DNA from: Chryseosolibacter sp964438975
Lineage (GTDB): Bacteria; Bacteroidota; Bacteroidia; Cytophagales; Cyclobacteriaceae
DNA length: 64,000 bases
NCBI GenBank assembly: GCA_964438975.1
Contig: CAYTMU010000002.1
Coordinates: 124,001 to 188,000 of the forward strand
Direction of reading: 5' to 3'
Shown here piece after piece: positions 1 to 8,738 of the stretch. A program made the position numbers and the translations under genes. Numbering within the stretch: the stretch's first letter is position 1; each line of letters begins with the position of its first letter. Under the pieces are notes generated by a model. The model was not told the DNA's origin and ran no database searches. It was given only the letters and a program-made list of their open reading frames with translations.

Positions 1-1
1 C

Positions 2-394
2 GGCAACATGTTGGACCCCTCTCAGTTGAGGCAGGGAACGGAATTCAGAGCAGAGGTCAGCGTCAAACATCCGGGTATTCGCGGTCGGTACGAAAATCTT
101 TCGTTGGCTCAGGTGTTTCCTCCTGGCTGGGAGATCACTAACCTGCGAATCACCGATGACGAATCGCAGGCTGAGGGAGTCGGAGACTTTTCTTACCAGG
201 ATATTCGCGATGATCGGGTTTACACCTATTTCGACCTCAACCCTCACGAGGAGAAAACCTTCTCCGTGATATTGACAGCAACATATGCAGGCGACTACTA
301 CTTGGCGGCGGTCAATTGTGAGACGATGTACGACCCGGGTGTTTATGCACGTGTGAAGGGACAGAATGTATCGGTAATCAAAGCAACTCCTTGA
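2..394 (+). CDS. Bacterial alpha-2-macroglobulin, C-terminal end (partial)
   Basis: The frame is open from the left edge of the window, so only the last 130 or so residues of a much larger protein (family usually 1500-1900 residues) are present. The segment resembles the C-terminal MG10-type domain of bacterial alpha-2-macroglobulins: an FPPGWE turn, a YTYFDL strand, an ATYAG strand, then MYDPGVYAR before the stop. Family members are periplasmic, often lipid-anchored, protease traps thought to protect the periplasm. The gene ends four bases before pbpC, matching the well-known pairing of alpha-2-macroglobulin with penicillin-binding protein 1C. The thioester region lies outside the window, so whether it is present cannot be judged. 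Confidence 0.82.
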   Translation, partial: GNMLDPSQLRQGTEFRAEVSVKHPGIRGRYENLSLAQVFPPGWEITNLRITDDESQAEGVGDFSYQDIRDDRVYTYFDLNPHEEKTFSVILTATYAGDYYLAAVNCETMYDPGVYARVKGQNVSVIKATP

Positions 395-398
395 GTAA

Positions 399-2786
399 AT
401 GTGGTCTTGGGCATTGTGGAAAGATGTAAGGCACACGCGTATTGCTAAGCGACTCGTCATAACGGCGATCGCTGCTGGACTTTTGATCGCCTATATTTTC
501 TCGCTTCCCCCCAGACTGTTCAACGACCCGTACTCCACCGTCCTTGAGTCGCGCGAGGGTCACCTGCTCAGCGCGTCGATCGCGGACGATGGACAATGGA
601 GGTTTCCGGAGACCGATTCGATTCCGCGAAGATTTGCGGAAGCAATCGTTGCATTTGAGGACAAACGATTTTATTCGCACCCTGGAGTTGATCCGATATC
701 AATAGCGCGGGCGCTGTTCCAGAACGTCCGCGAGCGCCGTGTAGTTAGCGGTGGAAGTACTCTGACGATGCAAGTGCTGCGACTGTCCCGGAAATCGAAG
801 GGGCGAAGTCTCTTTGAAAAAGGCATCGAATCCATCCTGGCCACGAGACTCGAGCTTTCCTATTCTAAGGATGAGATTCTCGCGCTGTATGCATCGCATG
901 CACCGTTTGGTGGAAATGTAGTCGGAATTGATGCTGCGTGCTGGCGTTATTTCGGGCGGACACCCGCGAGCCTTTCGTGGGGAGAGGCAGCGCTGCTGGC
1001 GATCCTCCCTAACGCGCCGTCGTTGATCCATCCTGGGAAAAACCGGGAAGCCTTGAAGACGAAGCGCGACCGACTTCTCGACATACTTTTCCAAAAAGGA
1101 ACGATCGACTCGCTGACCTGCGAGCTGGCGAAGCACGAGCAGCTGCCGGGAAGTCCCAAACCGCTGCCGCGCCTGGCGAGACATCTTCTCACTCGGATGA
1201 AGAAGGATGGGTTGAAACAAACCAAATTGGTTTCAACGATTGATGCCGGCTTGCAGGAGCGGGTCGAACAACGTCTGCAGCAGCATCATGAGCAGCTGGC
1301 AGGCAACAGGATTTACAACGGTGCTATACTTGTTCTCGACGTGGAGACTGGTGAGACAATCGCCTATGCGGGCAACGTATCTGGTGGAGAAGGGCAGCGC
1401 GGCGAAGACGTGGATATCATCACCGCACCGCGCAGCACGGGTAGTATTTTGAAGCCCTTTCTCTACGCGGCGTCCCTCGATGACGGCTTGATCCTTCCTG
1501 GTACGCTGCTTCCGGATATACCGGTATTGATGAATGGATTTGCACCAGAGAATTTTTCGCGTGGGTATGACGGCTCCGTGAAAGCCTCTGATGCTCTTGT
1601 CCGGTCCCTTAATGTCCCTGCGGTGTTTCTCCTCAGAAACTATCGGTATGAGAAGTTTCATACGCTGTTGACAAATGTTGGTATGACAACGCTTCATCGA
1701 AGTGCGGATCACTATGGGTTGTCATTGGTGTTGGGAGGAGCGGAGGGAACGCTGTGGGATATCACCGGGATGTACGCGTCTATGGCGCGAACATTAAATC
1801 ACTATTTCCATTACGCCGGCAGTGAGCGTTATAAGCGCAATGATTTTCATGCTCCTGTTTATTATAAGAACCATCCTATCGAGTCTCCACGTGAGAGAAC
1901 GTCCTGGCTCAGCGCAGCATCAATTTACCTGACCTTCGAAACACTCAAAGAATTGTATCGCCCTGTAGAAGAAACCGGGTGGCGATATTTCCATACGCCG
2001 CGGAACATCGCATGGAAGACGGGCACTAGTTTTGGCTTCCGCGATGGGTGGGCGGTCGGCGTGACGGGTGACTATGCGGTGGGGGTATGGGTCGGTAATG
2101 CAGATGGAGAAGGTCGGTCTGGTCTGACGGGTATTCAGGCTGCTGCGCCTATCTTATTCGATGTATTCTCATTGTTGCCAGGCAAGGCATGGTTCAAAGC
2201 ACCGCATTCGGAAATGCAACAAGTCGTGGTGTGTCGTAATAGTGGACAGATCTTTTCAAGGCATTGTGAGCAAGCTGATACTATTTGGGTTGCTGAACAG
2301 GGTCTCATTACGCGTGCTTGTACGTATCACCGGAGGATTCACGTATCAAAAGACAGGAAACACCGTGTGCACAGCGGATGCGCGGATCTGGCGTCAGTTG
2401 ACCATGTAAGCTGGTTTGTTCTGCCCCCTGTGCAGGAGTACTACTTCCGCTCGCGAAATATCTCCTATAAACCCCTTCCACCTTTCCTGCCCGATTGCGA
2501 TGCGGCAGGTTCGCTTTCGGTCATGGACTTTGTATATCCCAAACCCGAGGCTCGACTGTTTATTCCAAGAGACTTCGATGGAAGTCCGGGTAGTTCGATC
2601 TTTGAACTCGCTCATCGAAATCGAAATGCTTCGGTCTTCTGGCATCTTGACGGAGTGTTCATAGGTACGACGACCGGTGTCCATCGACTTCCGCTGAATC
2701 CGGGGGAAGGCACTCATGTACTGACCGTGGTCGACGATGATGGCGAGACGCTGGAAGGGCGATTCACGGTTATTTCAAAACTGTAA
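399..2786 (+). CDS. pbpC: Penicillin-binding protein 1C
   Basis: Bifunctional peptidoglycan glycosyltransferase/transpeptidase, 795 residues, normal for PBP1C. An N-terminal membrane anchor lies at about residues 18-37. The GT51 domain follows with the catalytic EDKRF motif (Glu87) and a GGSTLTMQ motif. The transpeptidase domain carries SILK (Ser349/Lys352), SLN (403-405) and KTG (540-542). The C-terminal part, from about 700, fits the BiPBP_C beta domain typical of PbpC. It acts at the periplasmic face of the inner membrane in cell-wall synthesis or repair. It follows the alpha-2-macroglobulin gene by four bases, so co-transcription and translational coupling are likely. The ATG at 399 places the anchor close to the N terminus. 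Confidence 0.95.
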   Translation: MWSWALWKDVRHTRIAKRLVITAIAAGLLIAYIFSLPPRLFNDPYSTVLESREGHLLSASIADDGQWRFPETDSIPRRFAEAIVAFEDKRFYSHPGVDPISIARALFQNVRERRVVSGGSTLTMQVLRLSRKSKGRSLFEKGIESILATRLELSYSKDEILALYASHAPFGGNVVGIDAACWRYFGRTPASLSWGEAALLAILPNAPSLIHPGKNREALKTKRDRLLDILFQKGTIDSLTCELAKHEQLPGSPKPLPRLARHLLTRMKKDGLKQTKLVSTIDAGLQERVEQRLQQHHEQLAGNRIYNGAILVLDVETGETIAYAGNVSGGEGQRGEDVDIITAPRSTGSILKPFLYAASLDDGLILPGTLLPDIPVLMNGFAPENFSRGYDGSVKASDALVRSLNVPAVFLLRNYRYEKFHTLLTNVGMTTLHRSADHYGLSLVLGGAEGTLWDITGMYASMARTLNHYFHYAGSERYKRNDFHAPVYYKNHPIESPRERTSWLSAASIYLTFETLKELYRPVEETGWRYFHTPRNIAWKTGTSFGFRDGWAVGVTGDYAVGVWVGNADGEGRSGLTGIQAAAPILFDVFSLLPGKAWFKAPHSEMQQVVVCRNSGQIFSRHCEQADTIWVAEQGLITRACTYHRRIHVSKDRKHRVHSGCADLASVDHVSWFVLPPVQEYYFRSRNISYKPLPPFLPDCDAAGSLSVMDFVYPKPEARLFIPRDFDGSPGSSIFELAHRNRNASVFWHLDGVFIGTTTGVHRLPLNPGEGTHVLTVVDDDGETLEGRFTVISKL

Positions 2787-2799
2787 CTCTCTCAGAGGC

Positions 2800-2829
2800 T
2801 TTGATATACAGGAATTTTATCTATCTTTA
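2800..2829 (+). promoter_or_regulatory. Bacteroidota-type promoter for the SPOR/OmpA gene
   Basis: TTTG at 2800-2803 and TATCTTTA at 2822-2829 are separated by 18 bases, one base off the Bacteroidota -7 form TAnnTTTG with a proper -33 element. Expected transcription start is near 2835, giving a leader of about 25 bases to the ATG at 2860. Confidence 0.6.
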
Positions 2830-2859
2830 TCGTACTGTCTGTTAATGCAGGTTGTGCCA

Positions 2860-4212
2860 ATGAAGAAATTCATATTTTTTGCACACGTCCTCACATGGTG
2901 TGCCCTTGCGGTTCCACAGTCTCTGTCCGCCCAGGATTCGCTGACTGCTTACCCCAATTATGTTGTTATAGGCGCGTTTGCTGTTCACAAGAATGCGATC
3001 AACTTTACCAGCGATGCGACGCGGCAACGCTATCCCGGACGCTTCGAGATGAATTACGACCGCGATCTCTATTACGTGTATATACTCGCAACAGAAGATC
3101 GACAGCGGGCTATAGATGAGGCATTGCGACTACGCGCGGATACGAAGTACTTCGATGCCTGGGTCTACTCGGGCCCTCTCGGAAGAAATGGGTTGCTTCC
3201 AGGTATACGCGGTGTTGATATCCATCCCGAGACTGGCATCGAAATGATTCAGGCGGGAAACAGAAGTGTTGAAGCGCGCGGTGTGACTGCCAATCTTTCG
3301 GAGAACACCCATATCGCATCGGGGATAGATCGCACGGTGGTCGACGAAAGGGGAGCAGACGACGCGTCGACGCAATCATCGGTTTTGGAATTCACAGATC
3401 AGTCTTCCGTTGACGGCGCAGAACAGAATGCTTCTGCGGATGATAAACTAAAAGGCGACTCCCGGCAATCACCTGTCAGGGCTTCAACAGAACCCTTGAC
3501 GACCGAGGATGTAGAAGGAAAGGATTTTTACTTTCACTTGTTCCGCGCGGATAATGGACGCATGGTCGCTGGGGAAGTCGATGCTATCGATGTTGAACGG
3601 TTGCGAAAGATGGCTACATACGCCGCGAACACGCCGGTACACGTGTCAATTCCATCGACCAAAAGCCGGCAGTTATCTCTTCTGTGTCAGGTGTTTGGTT
3701 ATCGCAAGCAACAGGTTGAGTTTGACCCGGCTAATCCCCTGCCGGAATTTTTTCTCGATGATCAAGGTAACCTGGTTGTGCCATTTGAGTTGATGCGACT
3801 TCAAAAAGGTGATGTTGCCATCATGTATAATGTATTCTTCTTCAAGGACGCTGCGGTGATGCGCCCTGAGTCGCGATATGAGGCGAATAACCTTCTCGAG
3901 CTTTTGGTCGAGAATCCTTCTTATCGCATCATCATACACGGCCATACGAATGGCAATGCCTCCGGGAAGATCATCCGCATGAATACACCCGATAACTTCT
4001 ACTCGCTGACCGATACCAAGCAGGGATATGGATCCGCAAAGGAGTTATCAGAAGAGCGTGCCGAGGTTATGCGACAGTACCTCATCAGCAGCGGCGTTTC
4101 CGCCAAACGCATGCAGGTTAAGGCGTGGGGTGGAAAGAAGCCAATTCACGACAAACATTCGTCGCGAGCTAACGAGAATGTTCGGGTCGAGATCGAGATC
4201 CTCAGAGACTGA
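2860..4212 (+). CDS. Secreted SPOR-like/OmpA-family envelope protein
   Basis: 450 residues from the ATG at 2860. An in-frame ATG exists upstream at 2737, but it lies inside pbpC and ahead of the promoter, while 2860 gives a clean signal peptide ending near SLSAQ. Residues of about 30-110 (YVVIGAF through DAWVYSGPLG) look like a SPOR-type fold that may bind glycan. A low-complexity, Ser/Asp-rich linker follows. The last 130 residues are an OmpA-C peptidoglycan-binding domain, with FFFKDAAVM, IIIHGHTNG and RAEVMRQYL...GVSAKRM motifs. The protein is probably a periplasmic or outer-membrane-associated tether to peptidoglycan. Its stop abuts the stop of the convergent neighbour with no space. Confidence 0.8.
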   Translation: MKKFIFFAHVLTWCALAVPQSLSAQDSLTAYPNYVVIGAFAVHKNAINFTSDATRQRYPGRFEMNYDRDLYYVYILATEDRQRAIDEALRLRADTKYFDAWVYSGPLGRNGLLPGIRGVDIHPETGIEMIQAGNRSVEARGVTANLSENTHIASGIDRTVVDERGADDASTQSSVLEFTDQSSVDGAEQNASADDKLKGDSRQSPVRASTEPLTTEDVEGKDFYFHLFRADNGRMVAGEVDAIDVERLRKMATYAANTPVHVSIPSTKSRQLSLLCQVFGYRKQQVEFDPANPLPEFFLDDQGNLVVPFELMRLQKGDVAIMYNVFFFKDAAVMRPESRYEANNLLELLVENPSYRIIIHGHTNGNASGKIIRMNTPDNFYSLTDTKQGYGSAKELSEERAEVMRQYLISSGVSAKRMQVKAWGGKKPIHDKHSSRANENVRVEIEILRD

Positions 4213-5589
4213 TCACGAGCTGACTGCCATTGCTTTTAGCACATCGTGTTGCGTGATGATGTGTACCTTCTCCTGATTATCCCTCACCAGAAGCGCTTTG
4301 TTGTCTTTGTTCAGTAAAGATGACAGCACGTCGAGTGTGCTGTCGGGAGCTACAAAGAGCATTGGCTTATCCATAATCTCGCCAACTTGCTTCTGCTGTA
4401 GTTTCGGATCCTGGATGATCTTCTCGAGTAACCCGGACGAGCTGATGCTACCAACGAATTGACCATTCTCCACAACCGGGACCTGATCGATCCCTTCGCG
4501 GTTAAAGACGAGTATGGCCTCGCTTACGCGAGCAGATTTCTCGACGGTGATGAGACTGTCTTTTCGACTCGGTTGCTGAAGGATGTCGCGCGCCGATCCG
4601 AAGGCACGTGTCTCGAGAAAGCCGTGATCTTTCATCCATTGGTCATTGTAGACCTTTGCGAGATAACGCGTGCCGTGGTCGGGAAGCAAAATGACCATGA
4701 TGTCACTGCTCTTCATATACTGTTGCGCATATTCCAGCGCACCATGAATGGCAGATCCGCTGGACCATCCACAGAACAGCCCTTCCTCCCGCGATAGCTT
4801 GCGCGCCATGATCGCTCCATCCTTGTCGGTTACTTTGACAAAGAGGTCAATTATGTTGAAGTCGACGTTTGCAGGTAGGATATCTTCTCCGAACCCTTCC
4901 GTCATGTAGGGATATATCTCATTTTCGTCGAATATTCCTGTCTCTTTATATTTCTTGAACACAGAGCCATAGGTGTCAATACCGACGGAGACCAGAGCTG
5001 AGTTTTGCTCCTTGAGGAATTTTGCTGTCCCGCACATCGAACCACCCGTTCCGACAGTGGCTACGTAGTGGGTGATTGACCCTTCTGTCTGCCTCCAGAT
5101 CTCTGGTCCCGTTGTTTCGTAATGCGCTTGTGTGTTCGAAAGATTGTCGTACTGATTCGGGTACAGTGAATTTGGTATTTCGCTGTTCAGCTTTCGGGCT
5201 ACCGAGTAGTATGAGCGCGGATCGTCGGGAGCAACGTTAGTCGGACACACGATCACCTCTGCACCTACAGCCTTCAGGATATTGATCTTTTCCTGCGACT
5301 GTTTATCGGCCATGGTGAAGATGCATTTGTAACCTTTCGCGATAGCGGTCAGGGCAAGCCCCATACCGGTGTTCCCCGACGTTCCTTCGATAATGGTTCC
5401 ACCGGGTTTCAGGAGACCAGCTTTTTCTGCATCCTCGATCATTTTCAACGCCATCCGATCCTTCGTGCTATTGCCAGGGTTGAAGTATTCTACCTTCGCG
5501 AGATATGTGCCAGGAACGCCCTTGAAAATTTTGTTAAGCTTGACAATGGGTGTGTTGCCTATCGTGTCGATAATGGAGTTGTGAATCAT
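4213..5589 (-). CDS. Cystathionine beta-synthase (PLP enzyme with paired CBS domains)
   Basis: 458 residues. The N-terminal 320 residues form a fold-type II PLP domain of the CBS/cysteine synthase family: NPGNSTKDR with the Schiff-base Lys43, a GTSGNTG substrate loop and GTGGS(M)CG for phosphate binding. The last 125 residues are a tandem pair of CBS domains, which in cystathionine beta-synthases bind adenosyl ligands and adjust activity. The likely reaction is beta-replacement on serine with homocysteine, giving cystathionine (transsulfuration); O-acetylserine sulfhydrylase activity cannot be excluded by sequence. It lies 61 bases downstream of pyrB on the same strand and may be read from that operon or from a weak TAGCTTTA site at 5612-5619. 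Confidence 0.88.
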   Translation of the reverse strand: MIHNSIIDTIGNTPIVKLNKIFKGVPGTYLAKVEYFNPGNSTKDRMALKMIEDAEKAGLLKPGGTIIEGTSGNTGMGLALTAIAKGYKCIFTMADKQSQEKINILKAVGAEVIVCPTNVAPDDPRSYYSVARKLNSEIPNSLYPNQYDNLSNTQAHYETTGPEIWRQTEGSITHYVATVGTGGSMCGTAKFLKEQNSALVSVGIDTYGSVFKKYKETGIFDENEIYPYMTEGFGEDILPANVDFNIIDLFVKVTDKDGAIMARKLSREEGLFCGWSSGSAIHGALEYAQQYMKSSDIMVILLPDHGTRYLAKVYNDQWMKDHGFLETRAFGSARDILQQPSRKDSLITVEKSARVSEAILVFNREGIDQVPVVENGQFVGSISSSGLLEKIIQDPKLQQKQVGEIMDKPMLFVAPDSTLDVLSSLLNKDNKALLVRDNQEKVHIITQHDVLKAMAVSS

Positions 5590-5611
5590 GAAATGTAAGG
5601 ATTAGCCGGTG

Positions 5612-5619
5612 TAAAGCTA
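5612..5619 (-). promoter_or_regulatory. Weak candidate promoter ahead of the CBS-type gene
   Basis: The minus strand reads TAGCTTTA, one base off TAnnTTTG, about 23 bases before the start codon. No clear -33 element is visible, so this is a tentative site. Confidence 0.3.
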
Positions 5620-5650
5620 CGAAAAAAGGTGAGGAAGGAGTAATCAGATG

Positions 5651-6577
5651 TCAGCCTGCGGCAGCGGCAAGCAGGTACAACACGGCCATACGCACCGCAA
5701 CACCGTTTTCCACTTGGTCAAGTATGATTGAATGGCCGGAGTCGGCCGCATCACTGCTTAGTTCCACGCCACGATTGATCGGGCCGGGGTGCATTATCAC
5801 GATCGGCTTGTCGAGTTCGTCGAGCATTCTCTTTGTGATCCCGTAGTAGATCGAGTACTCCCTCAGCGTCGGAAAGTATTTGATCTGCTGGCGCTCCAGC
5901 TGAATTCGAAGGACGTTCGCGACATCACACCAGGCAAGGGCCTTGCGCACATCGAACTCAACCTGTACGCCGATCTGTCCGATGAATTTTGGAAGAAGGG
6001 TCGGAGGCCCGCAGACCATCACTTTTGCTCCCAGTTTCTGCAGGGCGAAAATATTTGACAACGCCACGCGTGAATGAAGGATATCGCCGATGATCGCGAC
6101 CTTTCTTCCTGTAAGGCTGCCCGTTCGTTCTCGAATAGAAAAGGCGTCGAGCAAAGCTTGCGTAGGATGTTCATGTGTACCGTCGCCTGCGTTGACGATG
6201 TTGGCGGAGATGTGTTTCGACAGGTAATGCGAGGCACCAGCACTTGCATGGCGCATCACGACCATGTCGACTTTCATTGCGAGAATATTATTTACTGTAT
6301 CGAGCAGGGTTTCACCTTTCTTGACAGAACTGTTGGAAGCAGAGAAATTCACGACGTCGGCGGACAATCGTTTCTCGGCGAGTTCAAAGGAAAGACGGGT
6401 ACGTGTTGAATTTTCGAAGAAAATGTTGGCGATCGTGACATCGCGGAGGGAGGGAACCTTCTTGATCGGTCGGTTTATTACGTCCTTGAAATTTTCGGCA
6501 GTTTCAAAAATGATCTCTATGTCGTCTCTTGTGATGTCTTTTATGCCGAGAAGGTGTTTTTGACTGAGTTTAGACAT
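5651..6577 (-). CDS. pyrB: Aspartate carbamoyltransferase catalytic subunit
   Basis: 308 residues, full family length. It carries the carbamoyl-phosphate-binding STRTR motif (57-61), HxSAGASHYLS-like and HPTQALLDAF motifs, and HPGPINRG near the C terminus. It catalyses condensation of carbamoyl phosphate with aspartate, the committed step of de novo pyrimidine synthesis, in the cytoplasm. It starts three bases after pyrR stops, so the two form an operon. No pyrI regulatory subunit is seen nearby, so feedback control by that subunit is not evident here. Confidence 0.96.
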   Translation of the reverse strand: MSKLSQKHLLGIKDITRDDIEIIFETAENFKDVINRPIKKVPSLRDVTIANIFFENSTRTRLSFELAEKRLSADVVNFSASNSSVKKGETLLDTVNNILAMKVDMVVMRHASAGASHYLSKHISANIVNAGDGTHEHPTQALLDAFSIRERTGSLTGRKVAIIGDILHSRVALSNIFALQKLGAKVMVCGPPTLLPKFIGQIGVQVEFDVRKALAWCDVANVLRIQLERQQIKYFPTLREYSIYYGITKRMLDELDKPIVIMHPGPINRGVELSSDAADSGHSIILDQVENGVAVRMAVLYLLAAAAG

Positions 6578-6580
6578 GCT

Positions 6581-7123
6581 TCAATCCTTATTGATCAACC
6601 AGATCTTATTTTGTTTGTGTCCCTGAGCTTGAAGTTCCACCAACACGCGTTGAGAGGCCATCGTATTGACCGTTCTTCCGATATAATCTGGTGCGATTGG
6701 CAGTTCACGGTTGTATTTCCTGTTGATCATCACCAGGAGTTCTACTTTGGCGGGTCGCCCGAATGCTATCATCGCGTCCATCGCCGCGCGAATGGTCCTG
6801 CCGGTGAACAATACGTCGTCGACCAGAATGACTCTCTTGCCTTCGATGATAAATGGTATGCGGCTCTCGCTGGCCTTGATCGGCTCTTCGCGGCGACGGA
6901 AATCGTCGCGGTGAAAAGTGGCGTCCAGGTAGCCCAGGGGGATCGTGCTTTTGATATTCTTTTCGAGATTCTTGTGGATCAGTTCGGCCAGAAATATGCC
7001 TCTGGGTTGCATGCCGATGATTACGCTGTCAGAAAAGGTATCGTGATTCTCAATGAGTTGCTGGCAAAGCCGGCTGACGGTGATGTCGAGGAGGTCAGAA
7101 TCTAGGATTAATTTTTTCTGCAT
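6581..7123 (-). CDS. pyrR: Bifunctional pyr regulator / uracil phosphoribosyltransferase
   Basis: 180 residues from the ATG at 7123 (MQKKLILDSD). The frame stays open upstream to 7267, but that extension would run through the promoter and into the neighbouring gene. The type I PRTase signature VILVDDVLFTGRT sits near residues 98-110. In Firmicutes PyrR is an RNA-binding attenuator protein and a weak uracil phosphoribosyltransferase. Here the predicted leader is about 10 bases and the gap to pyrB is three bases, so there is no room for a PyrR-type attenuator; a salvage role or control elsewhere is possible. Confidence 0.93.
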   Translation of the reverse strand: MQKKLILDSDLLDITVSRLCQQLIENHDTFSDSVIIGMQPRGIFLAELIHKNLEKNIKSTIPLGYLDATFHRDDFRRREEPIKASESRIPFIIEGKRVILVDDVLFTGRTIRAAMDAMIAFGRPAKVELLVMINRKYNRELPIAPDYIGRTVNTMASQRVLVELQAQGHKQNKIWLINKD

Positions 7124-7139
7124 ACTTGCCCTGCCCCGG

Positions 7140-7147
7140 CAAATATA
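7140..7147 (-). promoter_or_regulatory. Bacteroidota-type promoter for pyrRB
   Basis: The minus strand reads TATATTTG, a full match to TAnnTTTG, with TTG 21 bases further upstream. Predicted transcription start is about 10 bases before the pyrR ATG. Confidence 0.55.
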
Positions 7148-7184
7148 AGGATTTAACCCACACGATCCCAACTCCGCGAGGAGC

Positions 7185-8738
7185 CTATTCGCCCCCCGGG
7201 AGGTAATGAACCTTGTTGATGAAGAAGACGCGCCGCCGGTGCTGGGACTGCGATGTCCAGGAAACAATTTCCTGCGTGCCGTAGGCGTACATAAAACGGT
7301 CGTACCAGTAATTGAGCCTGTTGCGCTGGCCGGGGTCGCCTACAACGACGTCGTTCTCCTGAAAGGTAGTGATAGGATCAATTGTCTTGCCTTCCAGTAC
7401 CTGGTTGTCCTGGATGATCTTCGTGCGTATGTGATTTTCAAACAGATACATCAACGCTAATCGATCGGGGAGGACTTCCAGCTTGACGAACTGTTCAAGG
7501 ACAAAGGTCCTCACATCATTGATTTCGAAACTATTATCCCACACGACATTACCGTCTTCGTCAAAACCCATCACGACAGCGTGGGTGTAGTAATATCCGT
7601 CGAAAATTCGGCCGTTCTGAAATAAATTGCCAGGCATGACTCCAAACTGACGATACGAACGGAATTGAAACCGGTCTGTCGTAATGTATCGCGGATAGAA
7701 TGCTTCGCCAAGCAGAACGAATTGGTTGTTGTATGGTACCAACTCGTGAACAAGGAATCGGTAGTTGAATCGGATTTTCTTGCCTTTGACCTTTTTCCGT
7801 TCTATCCGGCTTTTAATCCGACGTTCGCGGTTGGCCTTCATATATTGAAAGAAGTTGTCGAGGTCCCCAAAGTTGTGGTACCGGATCTGTTCTTCACCTG
7901 ACAGATCGACGGTGGCGATGAAGATGCCACGTGAGAATTCGGAAGACCGGTTGCCGTAAACACCTGCGACGATCTGCGTGTCGCCCGATGTCTTCAGCGA
8001 TCTACCGAAGATGAGATGTTTTTTCTCCTCAGGCTGCAATGCCAGATTTCTCACCAGGTTTCCATCGGGGTCGTAATTCTTGATCCAGATGGTGCGTTGC
8101 CGGGCAACGTTTCTGGCACTGATCAGTACATCGAACGAACCATCTTCATGCGTTGTGATCTGGGTTAGTTCGCCCTCTTCACTAAATAAGCCCGGCAATA
8201 CTTTCGAAAAAAGTGCAGTTAAAGAGAAGTGAAGAACAACAGGGATTCGTTGATAGTACCCTCCGATGATTGCGGCTTGCCGGGTTACCTGAAACTCAGT
8301 GGGTGCGAACGGGATGTATCCTCGGATGACAAACTGGATGTATTCACCATCGGTTTCGTCGATCGCCAGAAGAATAAGATCATTTCGCGAGTAGTCTTGA
8401 TAGCGGAGCAGTATGAATAGTTTGTCTTCGAAAGTCCGGGTTCCGAAGATGCGGTAATTTTTTTGTACGGAGATGAAGCCTGCCCACTTCTGTTGTAATG
8501 CAGTATCGAGGTTGATAAGGTGGATTTGATCCGTCTCCACTCCCACAAAATGGCGATGAAGAAACAGGCCGTTTGTGGATGAGGGAATAATGTCATATTG
8601 ATCCGCCCGGTTGTTTATGGGCAACTCGAACCTTTTCGTTTGCACAACCTGAGCACTGCCATCAACGATGGCCATCAGGAGCAAGGTGCCCGTGATAGTA
8701 GTGCTAATTAACCACGACCTTGTTGATATAAAAGACAT
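7185..8738 (-). CDS. Secreted protein of unknown function, paralogue of the 8704-10293 product
   Basis: 517 residues with an apparent signal peptide (MSFISTRSWLIS... cleaved after DGSAQ, about residue 30). I do not recognise a named domain. The body is rich in short beta-strand-like segments with repeated phrases such as DFxDED(G)NVVW, suggesting a propeller-like or all-beta periplasmic or surface protein. It aligns along its length with the upstream gene: shared patterns include LLxRxxxxSRN, VLPGFF/VLPGLF, YxxFGxxDxxxxYxKxxRxxRIK and a terminal VFxINKV. The start overlaps the upstream gene by 35 bases, and later methionines would destroy the signal peptide, so the overlap is likely real. Confidence 0.65.
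   Translation of the reverse strand: MSFISTRSWLISTTITGTLLLMAIVDGSAQVVQTKRFELPINNRADQYDIIPSSTNGLFLHRHFVGVETDQIHLINLDTALQQKWAGFISVQKNYRIFGTRTFEDKLFILLRYQDYSRNDLILLAIDETDGEYIQFVIRGYIPFAPTEFQVTRQAAIIGGYYQRIPVVLHFSLTALFSKVLPGLFSEEGELTQITTHEDGSFDVLISARNVARQRTIWIKNYDPDGNLVRNLALQPEEKKHLIFGRSLKTSGDTQIVAGVYGNRSSEFSRGIFIATVDLSGEEQIRYHNFGDLDNFFQYMKANRERRIKSRIERKKVKGKKIRFNYRFLVHELVPYNNQFVLLGEAFYPRYITTDRFQFRSYRQFGVMPGNLFQNGRIFDGYYYTHAVVMGFDEDGNVVWDNSFEINDVRTFVLEQFVKLEVLPDRLALMYLFENHIRTKIIQDNQVLEGKTIDPITTFQENDVVVGDPGQRNRLNYWYDRFMYAYGTQEIVSWTSQSQHRRRVFFINKVHYLPGGE

Noticed and set aside
699..1220. Minus-strand open frames inside pbpC
   Set aside because: pbpC has all its catalytic motifs on the plus strand; these are shadows.
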